64,000 nt of DNA from Flavobacteriales bacterium (lineage in GTDB: Bacteria; Bacteroidota; Bacteroidia; Flavobacteriales_F; PHOS-HE28). A model generated the notes under the pieces. It worked only from the letters and a program-made list of their open reading frames with translations. It ran no database searches and was not told where the DNA came from. A program made the position numbers and the translations under genes. Positions 28,017-37,311 of this stretch are shown one piece after another (the stretch's first letter is position 1; each line of letters starts with the position of its first letter). The stretch spans positions 51,425 through 115,424 of the forward strand of contig JADJCX010000012.1 in NCBI GenBank assembly GCA_016703005.1, read 5' to 3'.

Positions 28017-28634
28017 ATGGATAAGTTCACAGTTAAACTGGGTCTCAGCCATATTACCCCTCGAGCCCTGTTGGAAAAAGGCCGCAACGTTCACGACAGC
28101 ATCCTGCTCAACCCGGCGTACCCGATGTTGCAACCGTTGCTGCCCGCCTTGGCCACCGCCTGCGACGTTCTGGAGGACGCGAACAAGGCGATGGAATTCA
28201 ACGGCGGAAAAGTGTCCACCAACAACAAGCGGATCGCCGTGCAGGCCTTGCGCAGCATATTGAAGGACTTCGGCGGGTACGTGCAAGGCATCAGCGAGGG
28301 TGACAAGACGCTGATCCTGAGCGCGGCTTTCGATGTGGTTAAGGGTCCTACCCCGCTGCCGCCGCCTGAGGCCCCCGCGGATCTGCGGGTAACGCGAAGC
28401 GCAGTGGCGGGGCTGCTGAAGGTGCGGTGGAAAAAGATGTATGGTGCTGTGCTCTACTACCTGGAGATGCGAGAGGAGGGCACAGTGGTATGGGAGCGCG
28501 TGCATACCACCACACGCATCTCCTACGAGAAAGTTGACCTCGTTACCGGCAAGGAATATTCCTTCCGCGTGCAGAGCGTAGCCAGCAGCGGTATCAGCCC
28601 CATGAGCGAAGAGGTGACGCAAAAAGCAGCGTGA
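28017..28634 (+). CDS. Fibronectin type III domain protein
   Basis: A 205-residue protein without a signal peptide. The N-terminal 105 residues (VKLGLSHITPRALLEKGRNV onward) are helical and unfamiliar. After a Pro-rich linker (TPLPPPEAPADLRV) comes an FN3 domain with AVLYYLEMREEG and YSFRVQSVASSGISPMSE, the tyrosine-based core typical of FN3. Similar two-part proteins occur in Flavobacteriales without known function. ATG 28017 follows an AT-richer leader and fits the domain start. Confidence 0.8.
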   Translation: MDKFTVKLGLSHITPRALLEKGRNVHDSILLNPAYPMLQPLLPALATACDVLEDANKAMEFNGGKVSTNNKRIAVQALRSILKDFGGYVQGISEGDKTLILSAAFDVVKGPTPLPPPEAPADLRVTRSAVAGLLKVRWKKMYGAVLYYLEMREEGTVVWERVHTTTRISYEKVDLVTGKEYSFRVQSVASSGISPMSEEVTQKAA

Positions 28635-28851
28635 CCGGACAGCGGACCGGCCTGGGCCCCGGCCAACACAACCCACGAACACAAAAACCCCCCGGCGGGG
28701 GCCTTGGGGGGGGGACCTATATCATCGCTTCCCGTTCAAAACCCGCCGATGATCCATAGCGGTGTTGTACACGAAGCGAGCACGGGTAGCGTTACGCGCA
28801 ACAACAATGCTTAGCCTTCTACCAGTCAATAAAAGCCCCCCCATAAAAAGA

Positions 28852-28887
28852 ACACCCCGGCAGACTGCACAGCAGTGGCCGGGGTGT
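28852..28887 (-). terminator. Rho-independent terminator for the YtxH gene
   Basis: ACACCCCGGC pairs with GCCGGGGTGT around a 16-nt loop. Read on the minus strand the stem is followed by TTCTTTTT. It lies 21 bp after the stop of the YtxH gene and faces the convergent FN3 gene. Confidence 0.85.
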
Positions 28888-28907
28888 CTTGTTGCTGAAC
28901 GTGTTGT

Positions 28908-29210
28908 TCAGCTCTTGCTGTAGCTGCTGGCGGTGCTGCGACCGTCCTGAGCAACGTCCTTCATGCGATCCTTGGCGGTGTTGGCGGTGTCCTTGGCTTT
29001 GGTGGCCAGTTCCTCCGCATCATCCTTCAGTTTGCCGATGAGCTCACCGCCCTCTTCGAGCATGTCCTTCAGGCGGTCCTTCAGGTCCGATCCTTTCTTG
29101 ACGAGTTTTTTGCGGGTATCCGCTCCGGAAGCAGGAGCGAGCAAAAGGCCGATGGCCGCGCCTGCTGCGAGGGCGGTAAGGGCAATGGCAATGGTGCTTT
29201 TGGTTGACAT
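28908..29210 (-). CDS. YtxH domain protein
   Basis: A 100-residue protein of the YtxH/gas-vesicle-like stress group. One N-terminal helix, IAIALTALAAGAAIGLLLAP, is followed by the typical ASGADTRKKLVKKGSDLKDR and a charged amphipathic tail (KDDAEELATKAKDTANTAKD). Length and layout are normal for the family. The long frame upstream of ATG 29210 is not coding-like. A strong terminator follows. Such proteins are induced by general stress in other bacteria, but the role here is inferred. Confidence 0.85.
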   Translation of the reverse strand: MSTKSTIAIALTALAAGAAIGLLLAPASGADTRKKLVKKGSDLKDRLKDMLEEGGELIGKLKDDAEELATKAKDTANTAKDRMKDVAQDGRSTASSYSKS

Positions 29211-29493
29211 GGTGTTGGGTTTTAGCGTTGTGTTGTATGCATGCCGCCAAGTGCTGTGCCATGCCTCCACCGGGACCGGGCGCCGCTCCGAAACCGCCGA
29301 ACAGCGTGCGATTCCCGCGCACACCGCTGATAGTGACCACGACCCCGATGCCGAACGCCTGTGGCAACGGTTCCCCGGCTCCGTTGCGGTTGTTACCCGA
29401 TCATCCACTACTGGCGGAAAACAAGAACGGCATCCCGCAGGATGCCGTTCAGTGCTCGACACTTTCACCAAAAAGATGTCAGGCACGTAGTGC

Positions 29494-29994
29494 TCAGTGA
29501 CCGTCCTTGTCGTTGTCGGCCTTGGTCTCCACGTCAATCTTTTCCATCTGGCGCGCCCACCATCCTTGTACTTCATCGGCAGCTTGGCGCAGCTCGGCTT
29601 TGCTGGCGTTCCAGTTGGCATCGGTGGCGTTCTCGGCCTTGGTGATCGCTGCGGCCACCTTGTCCTTCTCGCGGTTCAGTTCCACGCGCAATGCTTCCTG
29701 TTCGGCGCGTTCACTTGGTTTCAGGTCCTTACTGGCGAGCTTCTCGGTGGTGCGCGCCAGCTTGCGATCGATGTTGTCGCGCAGATCGCGCAGGTCCTTG
29801 AGGATCGCCTCGCGTTCGTTCTCCCACTCGGCGGGCGAGTCGGCCACTTTCGAGTCGGCCATCTTGTCCTCGATCTTGTCCATCTTCTTTTCCATATCGG
29901 CGCTCTGCTCAGCAGGGCTGTTGCTGCACGCGGCCAGCAGCAAGCTGCCGGTAATGGCGGCGATGGCCAGGGCTGGATAATGTGTCGTCTTCAT
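29494..29994 (-). CDS. Lipoprotein with helical charged domain
   Basis: A 166-residue protein with signal peptide ending SLLLAAC, a lipobox with Cys at about 23, followed by an acidic, then basic, coiled-coil-like helical region (MEKKMDKIEDKMAD; REAILKDLRDLRDNIDRKLA) and WWARQMEKIDVETKADNDKD at the end. No family recognised. ATG 29994 gives the signal peptide. The neighbouring YtxH gene, 283 bp away on the same strand, is also stress-type. Confidence 0.75.
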   Translation of the reverse strand: MKTTHYPALAIAAITGSLLLAACSNSPAEQSADMEKKMDKIEDKMADSKVADSPAEWENEREAILKDLRDLRDNIDRKLARTTEKLASKDLKPSERAEQEALRVELNREKDKVAAAITKAENATDANWNASKAELRQAADEVQGWWARQMEKIDVETKADNDKDGH

Positions 29995-30302
29995 TGGTGT
30001 GTGGTTTCGGATCGGCGTGCCAATGCCGTTCCATGGATGGATGCGCGCGACCGAACGCAGTGTACACGTCGCGCAGGCGAACGCTGGGCGCATACGCCCC
30101 TGCACACCAATGGGGAGAACCGTTCCCGGATCGGGGCATTATCCGGACACGTCGCAGCAGCGGCCACAGGCCAAGGCCGTGCGCACGACCGATCATGGAG
30201 GCGGTCCGTGATCTGTGATCCAGCGCATTGATCCATTGCTTCAGAGAAGAACGCCATGGCCTTAGCGATCCCATTGCCTTGCGCCAAGCTTAACAGCCCA
30301 GC
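29995..30302. other. 308-bp divergent intergenic region
   Basis: It separates the lipoprotein gene (minus) from the YihY-family gene (plus), so promoters for both must lie here. I see no further gene, palindrome or repeat. Confidence 0.4.
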
Positions 30303-31291
30303 ATGTTCAAGAAATTGAAAGGAGTTGTTGCCAAGGCCTGGCACTTTACCAAGACACTCTTCCAAGCCTACGTGCAAGACAACACCTTCGAAATGGGTGC
30401 TGCACTGGCGTACTATACCATCTTCTCCATTGTGCCGCTGTTGGTGGTGGTGATCTCGGTATCGGGGCTGGTGGCCGGTCCCGACGCGATACGCGGACAA
30501 GTGTTCCAGGAGCTGAACGGATTGGTGGGGCCCGATACGGCGAAAGCCTTGGAGGACATACTGGGCAACGCGTACAAGAGCGGTAACGGTTGGTTGGCCA
30601 CGGTGCTGGGCATCATCACGTTGTTGGTGGGCGCTACGGGCATCTTCACCGCGTTGAAGAACTCGCTCAACCGTATGTGGGAGATCCACCCGAAACCGAA
30701 GAACTCCATTCTGGGCTTCCTCGGTTCGCGGTTGTTGTCGTTCTCCTTCGTGCTGGGTCTGGGCTTCCTCATGGTGGTAAGCTTCGTGATCAATGCATTG
30801 GTGGCGGGCTTCAGCGATAACCTGGCGCGCGCGCTACCTGAGTTGAGCGTGGTGCTGCTGGAGGGTTTCTCGCTGGCGTTGTCCATCGTGGTGTCCACAG
30901 GCGTGTTCGCGTGCTTGTTCAAATACCTGCCTGATGCGCGCGTGGCGTGGCGCGACATCTGGCCGGGCGCGCTGTTCACCACGGTGTTCTTCAGCTTCGG
31001 CAAGTACATCATCGCGTTCTACTTCAGCGCGAGCGATCCCGCCTCGATGTTCGGCGCGGCGGCCGGGTTGATCTCGTTGCTGTTGTGGACGTTCTACAGC
31101 TCGCGATCTTCTACCTCGGGGCGGAGTTCGTGTATGTGTGGGCTAACCTGAAAGGCCGGCCGATCGTGCCCAACGCGAACGCGGTGCGCGTGATGCAGCA
31201 GGAAGTAACGCTTGATCACGGCAAGCTGATGAGCACCGCGACCAAGGAAGAAATACTGGAAGAGGCGCAGAAGGCGGCGCCGAAGACATAG
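30303..31291 (+). CDS. YihY/UPF0761-family membrane protein (frame break near 31101)
   Basis: An inner-membrane protein of about 328 residues with six helices. Conserved signatures are DNTFEMGAALAYYTIFSIVP near residue 30, a central LLVGATGIFTALKNSLNRMW and WRDIWPGALFTTVFFSFGKY. The family was once called RNase BN by mistake. Its function is unknown. The break lies in AGCTCGCGATC. One added base gives YSSAIFYLGAEFVYVWANLK, the usual C-terminal helix, followed by a charged tail ending AQKAAPKT. Confidence 0.88.
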
Positions 31292-31339
31292 GTGGAGGCC
31301 AGCTGGCGGTGCGCCGCCGAGCATACCAGCAACAATCGC

Positions 31340-33188
31340 ATGAACCCCCGGATCGCGTATGGAGCCGTTGCATCGTTCCTCCTCTGTGCGATGTTCCTGT
31401 GCCTACCGGCAACAACGCAAGCGCAGCAGGACGAAACCGACACCTCGGCCGTGTACCGCAAGCTGCACCGCTACGCGCAGCGGTACAAGGTGACGCGTTG
31501 GATGTACGAAGGCATCTTTGTTGAACCGGTGGAAGGCGAAGCGGAAGCCAAGCCGGTGGTGGGCAAGAAGATCCGTCTGGATCCGTACAGGAAGTACAAG
31601 GGGAAGATCATCCGGCGCATCGACATCGCCGTCAACGATCCGTTCGGCTATACCGTGGACGATACCGCGCGCAGCCCCGTGAACCGCATACAGCGCCTCG
31701 GCAACGGCATGCACCGCAGAACACGGCCGTGGGTGCTGCGGAGCCTGTTGCTTATGAAGGTGTGGGACCGCGTGGACCCGCTGAAGCTATCCGAATCAGA
31801 ACGCCTGCTAAGGGCATCGCCCGTGGTGAACGATGCGCGGATCACCGTGCGCGCGGTGCCCTCATCGAAGGACAGCGTGGATCTGCTCGTATATGTGGTC
31901 GACAAGTGGACCTTCGATGTGGATGGCGATGTGAGCACCGACGATGCCGATGTGGAACTGCGCGACCGGAACTTCGCGGGCTATGGCCAGGAGATCCAGC
32001 AAGGCATGCGCTACGCGTTGGGTGGCGATCAGTTGGATCTGAACGGCCGCTATGGCGTACAACATTGCGCGCTCGTACATCGGCACGTCGGTGTCCTACT
32101 TCACCTCCGACCAGCGGGATCAATTGCGCGCCGAAGCCCACCGGGACTTCTACTCACCACTGACCAAGTGGGCGGGTGGCGTGTCGGGGTCGCGCACATG
32201 GAACCACGGCACCACCACCGACAGCACGGGTGCGGAAGTCGCGCTGCCGAAGGTGGGCCCGGTGGACCTGGACCTATGGTTGGGACACAGCTTCCGGCTG
32301 GACCCTGACACGTCGATCGCGAGCCAGGTGAGCCGCATCATCCTTGGCGCACGCTACGCGCAGACGCGCTTCGCACAGCGGCCATCATTCGAACTGGACA
32401 CCTTGCACGTGAACAGCAACAGCACGTTGTTCCTAGCGGGGGTGGGCCTCAGCGTGCAGCAGTTCTACAAGGAGCGCTACCTCTTCCGCTTCGGCCTCAC
32501 GGAGGATGTGCCGGAAGGATTCCTGGCACGCGTTACCCTGGGCCTGCGCAAGCGCGAGTTCGAACGCAGCGAGCCGTACATCGGGGCGGAGATCACCCGC
32601 GGACGGCACTACCCGGCCTTCGGCTACTTCACGGCAACGCTGGCGTGCGGAACGTTCTTCAACGCGGGCCGCAGTGTGGATGGCGCCTTCCGTTTGGATG
32701 CCGACTACTTCACCAACGCCTTGGCCATCGGACGGTGGCAGCTTCGCCAATTCGTGCGCCTCAGCTCCACGATCGGCGTGGGCCGACCGAGCGATCAGGC
32801 ATTGACGCTGAACGGCGAACAGCTCTATGGTTTCGCGAGCGAAGTGGTGGCGGGAACGCGCAAAACGGTGCTCGGCTTCCGCACCGTGCTCTACCTGCCG
32901 TACTCCTTCCGCGGATTCCGTTTCGCCCCGGTGGCGATGATCGGTTTCGGCACCGTGGACCACGAGCACGATGCGTGGTTCGGCAACCGGATCTACACGG
33001 CCTTCGCGCTGGGGTTGATGGTGCGCAATGAGTACTTGTTGGTGAAGACGTTCCAAGTGAGCATCGGATTCTACCCGCATGTTCCAGGCGACGACAATGC
33101 GACAACGCTCTTCAACCCCGTAACGAGTTTCGATCTTGGGGTGCGCAACTACGCATACACCCAACCTGACGTAGTAGGGTATTACTGA
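31340..33188 (+). CDS. BamA/TamA-like outer-membrane protein (frame break near 32050)
   Basis: An Omp85-like protein of about 615 residues. Signal peptide up to QAQQ, then POTRA-like sequence (GKIIRRIDIAVNDPFGYTVD; LSESERLLRASPVVNDARIT; DLLVYVVDKWTFDVDGDVS) and a C-terminal barrel of about 400 residues ending in an aromatic strand (YAYTQPDVVGYY). The frame changes between NGRY and MAYNIARSYIGTS. ATG 31340 is selected for the signal peptide. A GTG at 31292, right after the YihY stop, is in frame but gives an unlikely N-terminus. Confidence 0.78.
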
Positions 33189-33203
33189 CGGAAGTCGCTG
33201 CGG

Positions 33204-34379
33204 CTACTTCTCTTCCTTGCTTTCGGCCCCCTCCTTCTTGCCGAACACCCGCTTGAAGAATCCCTTCTTCTCATCGGGTGCCCCGTTGCCAACGGTACCG
33301 ATGCTGATCTCGTCGTCGAGTCCCGATGGAAGAGCTTTCACGAAGGCATTCCTAAGCGCTTGGATGATCGCACCCCACGCACCAACATCGGGCCGATCGA
33401 GGCGTCCTTCGAACGCGACCTTGGTCGCAACTTGGTCCTTGCGCGGGTTGGTGAGGACAACGCCGGCGGTGCCTATCACCCCTTCCCACAGCCTGCGGAA
33501 AAAGCCATCCTGCTTGTCTTCCCCACCGAGCACGTCAAGGTCCTTGATCACGGGTTTCACATACCCGTTGAATGCGCCATCGCGCGTGGCCATCTCCGCG
33601 TAAAGCCCGAAGGTGCCCTTGTTCACATCGAAGTTGCCATAGGCTTTGAAGAGGTCGTTGAGCCGCAACAGGTCGGTGTGTACCAGCTCCACGTTCATAT
33701 CGAACCGCGTGCTGCTCGCCAGCAGGTCCAGGCCCATTGAAAAGGTGAGATCGCCTCCATACAATTGCGCCGTAGCACGCACCGTTGAAGGAAGGAGTTC
33801 CTCTGGGTCCGCGGCATTGGTGAGGTTGAGCGCTGTTGCCTCGATCGCGTCCAATTGCACATCCACCGGTGGTTGGGAGGTATCATCTCGATAACGCATC
33901 ACGCCTTCGGTGATCGTGACGCGGTTCACCTTCAGGGGCATGAAATCCTTGAGCAACACGCGGAAATCGGCCGTATCCTTTTGCACCGCAGCGGGCTCCG
34001 CAGCATCCTTGGTGAATCGCAGTTCCGGATGCTCGATGACGAGTTCGCCGACGAATGCGCCATCGAACAAAGCGCTCCATTCCACCGAGAGGTCGATCAC
34101 ATCGGCGCTCATGAACGGCGTGCGCTCCTTCGAGACACTATCCAACTTGTCCAAGTAGAACGCGTCGATGCGATATGCACCGCGGATCAACGCCAGATCG
34201 ATGTCGGCGATGTGGCCGTAGTAGTTCGGCATGCTGGCCAATCGCTTGTTGGCGAAGTGCAATAGCACGTAAGGCAGGATCACGCGCGCGACGATGAGCA
34301 CACCAAGGATGATGAGCACGATGCTCCATCGGCGGCGCTTACGCGGGTCGGTACCGCCGGTTTTAGTGGGACTTTCCAT
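33204..34379 (-). CDS. DUF748-like inner-membrane protein
   Basis: A 391-residue protein with one N-terminal helix (WSIVLIILGVLIVARVILPY, about 18-37). The remainder is probably periplasmic, with beta-rich AsmA/DUF748-type sequence (LALIRGAYRIDAFYLDKLD; VIDLSVEWSALFDGAFVGEL) and a Lys/Glu-rich tail (KKGFFKRVFGKKEGAESKEE). ATG 34379 removes 19 unsupported residues upstream. Such proteins are thought to work between the two membranes, but this is not proven for the family. It converges on the BamA-like gene with 15 bp between stops. Confidence 0.8.
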   Translation of the reverse strand: MESPTKTGGTDPRKRRRWSIVLIILGVLIVARVILPYVLLHFANKRLASMPNYYGHIADIDLALIRGAYRIDAFYLDKLDSVSKERTPFMSADVIDLSVEWSALFDGAFVGELVIEHPELRFTKDAAEPAAVQKDTADFRVLLKDFMPLKVNRVTITEGVMRYRDDTSQPPVDVQLDAIEATALNLTNAADPEELLPSTVRATAQLYGGDLTFSMGLDLLASSTRFDMNVELVHTDLLRLNDLFKAYGNFDVNKGTFGLYAEMATRDGAFNGYVKPVIKDLDVLGGEDKQDGFFRRLWEGVIGTAGVVLTNPRKDQVATKVAFEGRLDRPDVGAWGAIIQALRNAFVKALPSGLDDEISIGTVGNGAPDEKKGFFKRVFGKKEGAESKEEK

Positions 34380-34612
34380 GTTTTCCACCCATTCCCCGGT
34401 CAACAATGGGACCATGGCTCCAACGATCGATCGCATTGCGGATCGCTCTCATGCAAGCATCGTGAGCGTTCCGCTTCCATCCGATCGATCGCAGCGGCAA
34501 GGGCGCCATCTCCTCGATCCGGGGCGCAATGGCCCCAGTGATCTTTTAGATGGGAACGACCGATACACCGCAACCACAACGGTCCGGAACAACGCCGGGC
34601 CGTTCAGCAGTA

Positions 34613-35926
34613 TCAGTCAGCGCGCTGTTTCGTTGGCTTGTTGTAGATCGAATAGGGCTGCACCGAGCGCGAGATCAAATAGCTCATGGAAGAGACGAGC
34701 ATCAACGGAACAAAGAGCGCGTACCCGCCAGTGATCTCAGCAATGAGGAAAATCGCCGTGAGCGGAATGTGAATGGTACCGCTGAGCACCGCCGCCATGC
34801 CAACCACCGTGAAGTTGACCTCGTTCAGTTGCGCGAACCCGGAGAGGTTGATCCCGTGTGCGAAGGCGAAGCCGCACATACCGCCAATGAACAGCGAAGG
34901 GCCGAACATGCCGCCATTTCCGCCAGCCCCAAGTGTGAGTGAGGTGGCAGCCACTTTCAGCAGCATCAGTCCGAGCACCAACGCCTCAAGGTTCCATGCG
35001 CCGAGGTCCATGGAAAGCGGTGCGTAGTTGGAAAGCATTTCCGCCTCGCCGCTCAAGAGCTTCTCAACGCTATCGTACCCTTCCCCCAATAGCGGAGGGA
35101 AAAAGAGGATCAGTCCACCGAGCATTGTGCCACCGACGATCGCTTTGACCCATGGGTTCCGCGCGCGTTCGAACCGTGCACCGATGCCGTGGTAAACGCG
35201 CACGGTGTAAACGGCCACCAAGGCAGCGAAGACGGCAAGTCCTATGTAGTACGGAAGGGCTGCACTGCTCCAGGAATCAGTGAGCAGCACGAATGGCTGC
35301 CCCTTGTAGATCAGGGACGAAACGAACGCGGAAGAGGCAGATGCGATGAGGACCGGCACCGCCAGCGGAATGGCGATATTCAGGAGGATCGCCTCCAACG
35401 CGAAGATCGCTCCCGCTATGGGCGCATTGAAGATGGCCGAGATACCTGCCGCGGCGCCACAAGCCAATAACAATTGCCTCGTCGCTTCGTCGAACTTCAT
35501 CCAGCGGGCGATATTGCTGCCCCATGCAGCACCAGTGGAGGCAATGGGTGCTTCCAATCCAGCCGAGCCTCCAGCGCCTACCGTCAGAATGCTGGTGATC
35601 ACTTGCGAGTAGGTTTTGTGCGCTCCTATGACGCCCTTGTTCTCCCGCACGTCCTTCAGCACTGCGGGCAGCCCGCGCCCCAAATCGCCATTGAGCCACC
35701 AATGTGTGAACAACACGGACAACAGAATGCCCACGGTGGGGATCAGCAGCACGAGCAACGACCGGTTGCTGCCGAACAGCCACTCATGAAGGAGACGGGT
35801 CATCTCGCTCACACCCAGCTTCAGTGCAACAGCACCGAACGCGCCGAAAATGCCGATCGCTATGCTCGCGATGATGAGCGAGGTGTTCTCGCCGAAATGG
35901 CGCCGACGCCAATAGCGTATTCTCAT
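34613..35926 (-). CDS. ClC-family chloride channel/transporter
   Basis: A 437-residue membrane protein. The selectivity-filter signatures are GAGGSAGLEAP (a GSGxGxEGP variant), GISAIFNAPIAGAIFALEAI and GAGGNGGMFGPSLFIGG. No CBS domains follow. The Glu of SAGLEAP matches the external gating glutamate. The ATG overlaps the nhaD stop by 4 bp, so the two are probably translated together, linking Cl- and Na+ movement. No frame break. Confidence 0.92.
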   Translation of the reverse strand: MRIRYWRRRHFGENTSLIIASIAIGIFGAFGAVALKLGVSEMTRLLHEWLFGSNRSLLVLLIPTVGILLSVLFTHWWLNGDLGRGLPAVLKDVRENKGVIGAHKTYSQVITSILTVGAGGSAGLEAPIASTGAAWGSNIARWMKFDEATRQLLLACGAAAGISAIFNAPIAGAIFALEAILLNIAIPLAVPVLIASASSAFVSSLIYKGQPFVLLTDSWSSAALPYYIGLAVFAALVAVYTVRVYHGIGARFERARNPWVKAIVGGTMLGGLILFFPPLLGEGYDSVEKLLSGEAEMLSNYAPLSMDLGAWNLEALVLGLMLLKVAATSLTLGAGGNGGMFGPSLFIGGMCGFAFAHGINLSGFAQLNEVNFTVVGMAAVLSGTIHIPLTAIFLIAEITGGYALFVPLMLVSSMSYLISRSVQPYSIYNKPTKQRAD

Positions 35927-37215
35927 GCGTTCATCAACCAATAGGTGAGTATACCGCCCACATACCCGATCAATGCGGGCAGGAACATCCGCCGCACGTA
36001 CCACATGAACTCGATGCCCAACACGCCCATTACCGCAACCCCGGCGGCGGAACCGATGATGAGCATGCTGCCCCCCGTGCCCGCGCAAAGTGCGAGCAGT
36101 TCCCAGAAGATGTTGTCGGGCGCATAGGTGCTCAGTGGGTACATCCCCTGCGCTGCGGCTACCAGCGGAACGTTGTCCACGATCGCCGACAGCACGCCCA
36201 GTATGGTGGTGGTCGCATATACGTTCGGCAGCACGTCGCTCAACCACCCCGACAACAACGTAAGGTGCCCGGCGGTTTGCAAGCCCGCGACGGCGATGAG
36301 GATGCCCAGGAAGAAGAGGATACTGCTGTGGTCCACCTTGCGCAGTATGGCTGTCACTTGGTATTGTCCGGTGTCTTCCATGCTCCGTGTGTGCACATAC
36401 TCCGTGTACATCCACAGGATGGCAAGGCCGAACATGATGCCCATGAACGGCGGCAGATGCGTGTAGGCTTTGAAGACCGGAACACCGAGCAAGGTGATCA
36501 CACCAAGAATGAACACCGTGTACTGCTGGCGCTTCGTTACGACCCGTTCCTCGTTCGTATCCGGTTCCTCGGGGCGCTGCACGCTACCGCGCATCACACG
36601 GCTCAGCCATAACAAGGGAAGAACAAGGCAGACCAGGCTCGGAAGCAGCAGGCTCGTGATGATGCTCCACGTCGTGACCTGTCCGCCGATCCAGAGCATG
36701 ATCGTGGTGACATCACCGATGGGGCTCCACGCACCGCCTGCATTGGCTGCAATGATCACCACACCACCGAACATCCAGAGATCATCCTTCGTGCCGATCA
36801 ACTTGCGCAGCAGCGCAGCCATCACGATGGCGGTGGTGAGATTGTCCAACGCTGCGGAGAGGAAGAAGGTGAGGAAGCCGACCACCCAGAGCAGAACCAA
36901 TTTGTTGCGGGAACCGATGCGGTCCGTCACCACTTCGAATCCGCCATGCGCGTCCATCAACTCCACCACGGTCATCGCACCCAACAGGAAGAAAAGGATA
37001 CTGGCGATCTCGCCCAAGTGATGGAACAACGACTCGATGCGATGATCCACGCTACCGTGCCCAACGGGGAACAGGTCCTCGTTCGCCAACATCACCAGCG
37101 ACCACACCAACATGCCCGTGAGCAGCGCCGGAGCGGCCTTGTTCATGCGCAATGGATGCTCCAACGCAATGGCCGCATACCCAAGGATGAAGACGACGAT
37201 GATCAGCGTGAACAT
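35923..37215 (-). CDS. nhaD: NhaD-type Na+/H+ antiporter
   Basis: An inner-membrane antiporter of 430 residues of the ion-transporter superfamily. Hallmarks are FILGYAAIALEHPLRMNKAA at the start, FFLLGAMTVVELMDAHGGFE, LSAALDNLTTAIVMAALLRK, NAGGAWSPIGDVTTIMLWIG and LSAIVDNVPLVAAAQGMYPL. ATG 37215 matches the usual NhaD start. An ATG seven codons upstream (37236) is possible. It is translationally coupled to the ClC gene. Confidence 0.9.
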   Translation of the reverse strand: MFTLIIVVFILGYAAIALEHPLRMNKAAPALLTGMLVWSLVMLANEDLFPVGHGSVDHRIESLFHHLGEIASILFFLLGAMTVVELMDAHGGFEVVTDRIGSRNKLVLLWVVGFLTFFLSAALDNLTTAIVMAALLRKLIGTKDDLWMFGGVVIIAANAGGAWSPIGDVTTIMLWIGGQVTTWSIITSLLLPSLVCLVLPLLWLSRVMRGSVQRPEEPDTNEERVVTKRQQYTVFILGVITLLGVPVFKAYTHLPPFMGIMFGLAILWMYTEYVHTRSMEDTGQYQVTAILRKVDHSSILFFLGILIAVAGLQTAGHLTLLSGWLSDVLPNVYATTTILGVLSAIVDNVPLVAAAQGMYPLSTYAPDNIFWELLALCAGTGGSMLIIGSAAGVAVMGVLGIEFMWYVRRMFLPALIGYVGGILTYWLMNA

Positions 37216-37311
37216 GGCGGGATCGTTAGAGGACAAGTTTAGCCTTCAGGCAATTGTCGTCGTGTCACTGCGCATGTGATGAAGAACGTCCACGATGGAT
37301 ACCTTGCACAC

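Noticed and set aside
28681..28715. Terminator made of the C-run and G-run after the FN3 gene
   Set aside because: The C6 and G5 runs can pair, but the following G-run and lack of T make it doubtful. The clear terminator is at 28852-28887 for the opposite strand.
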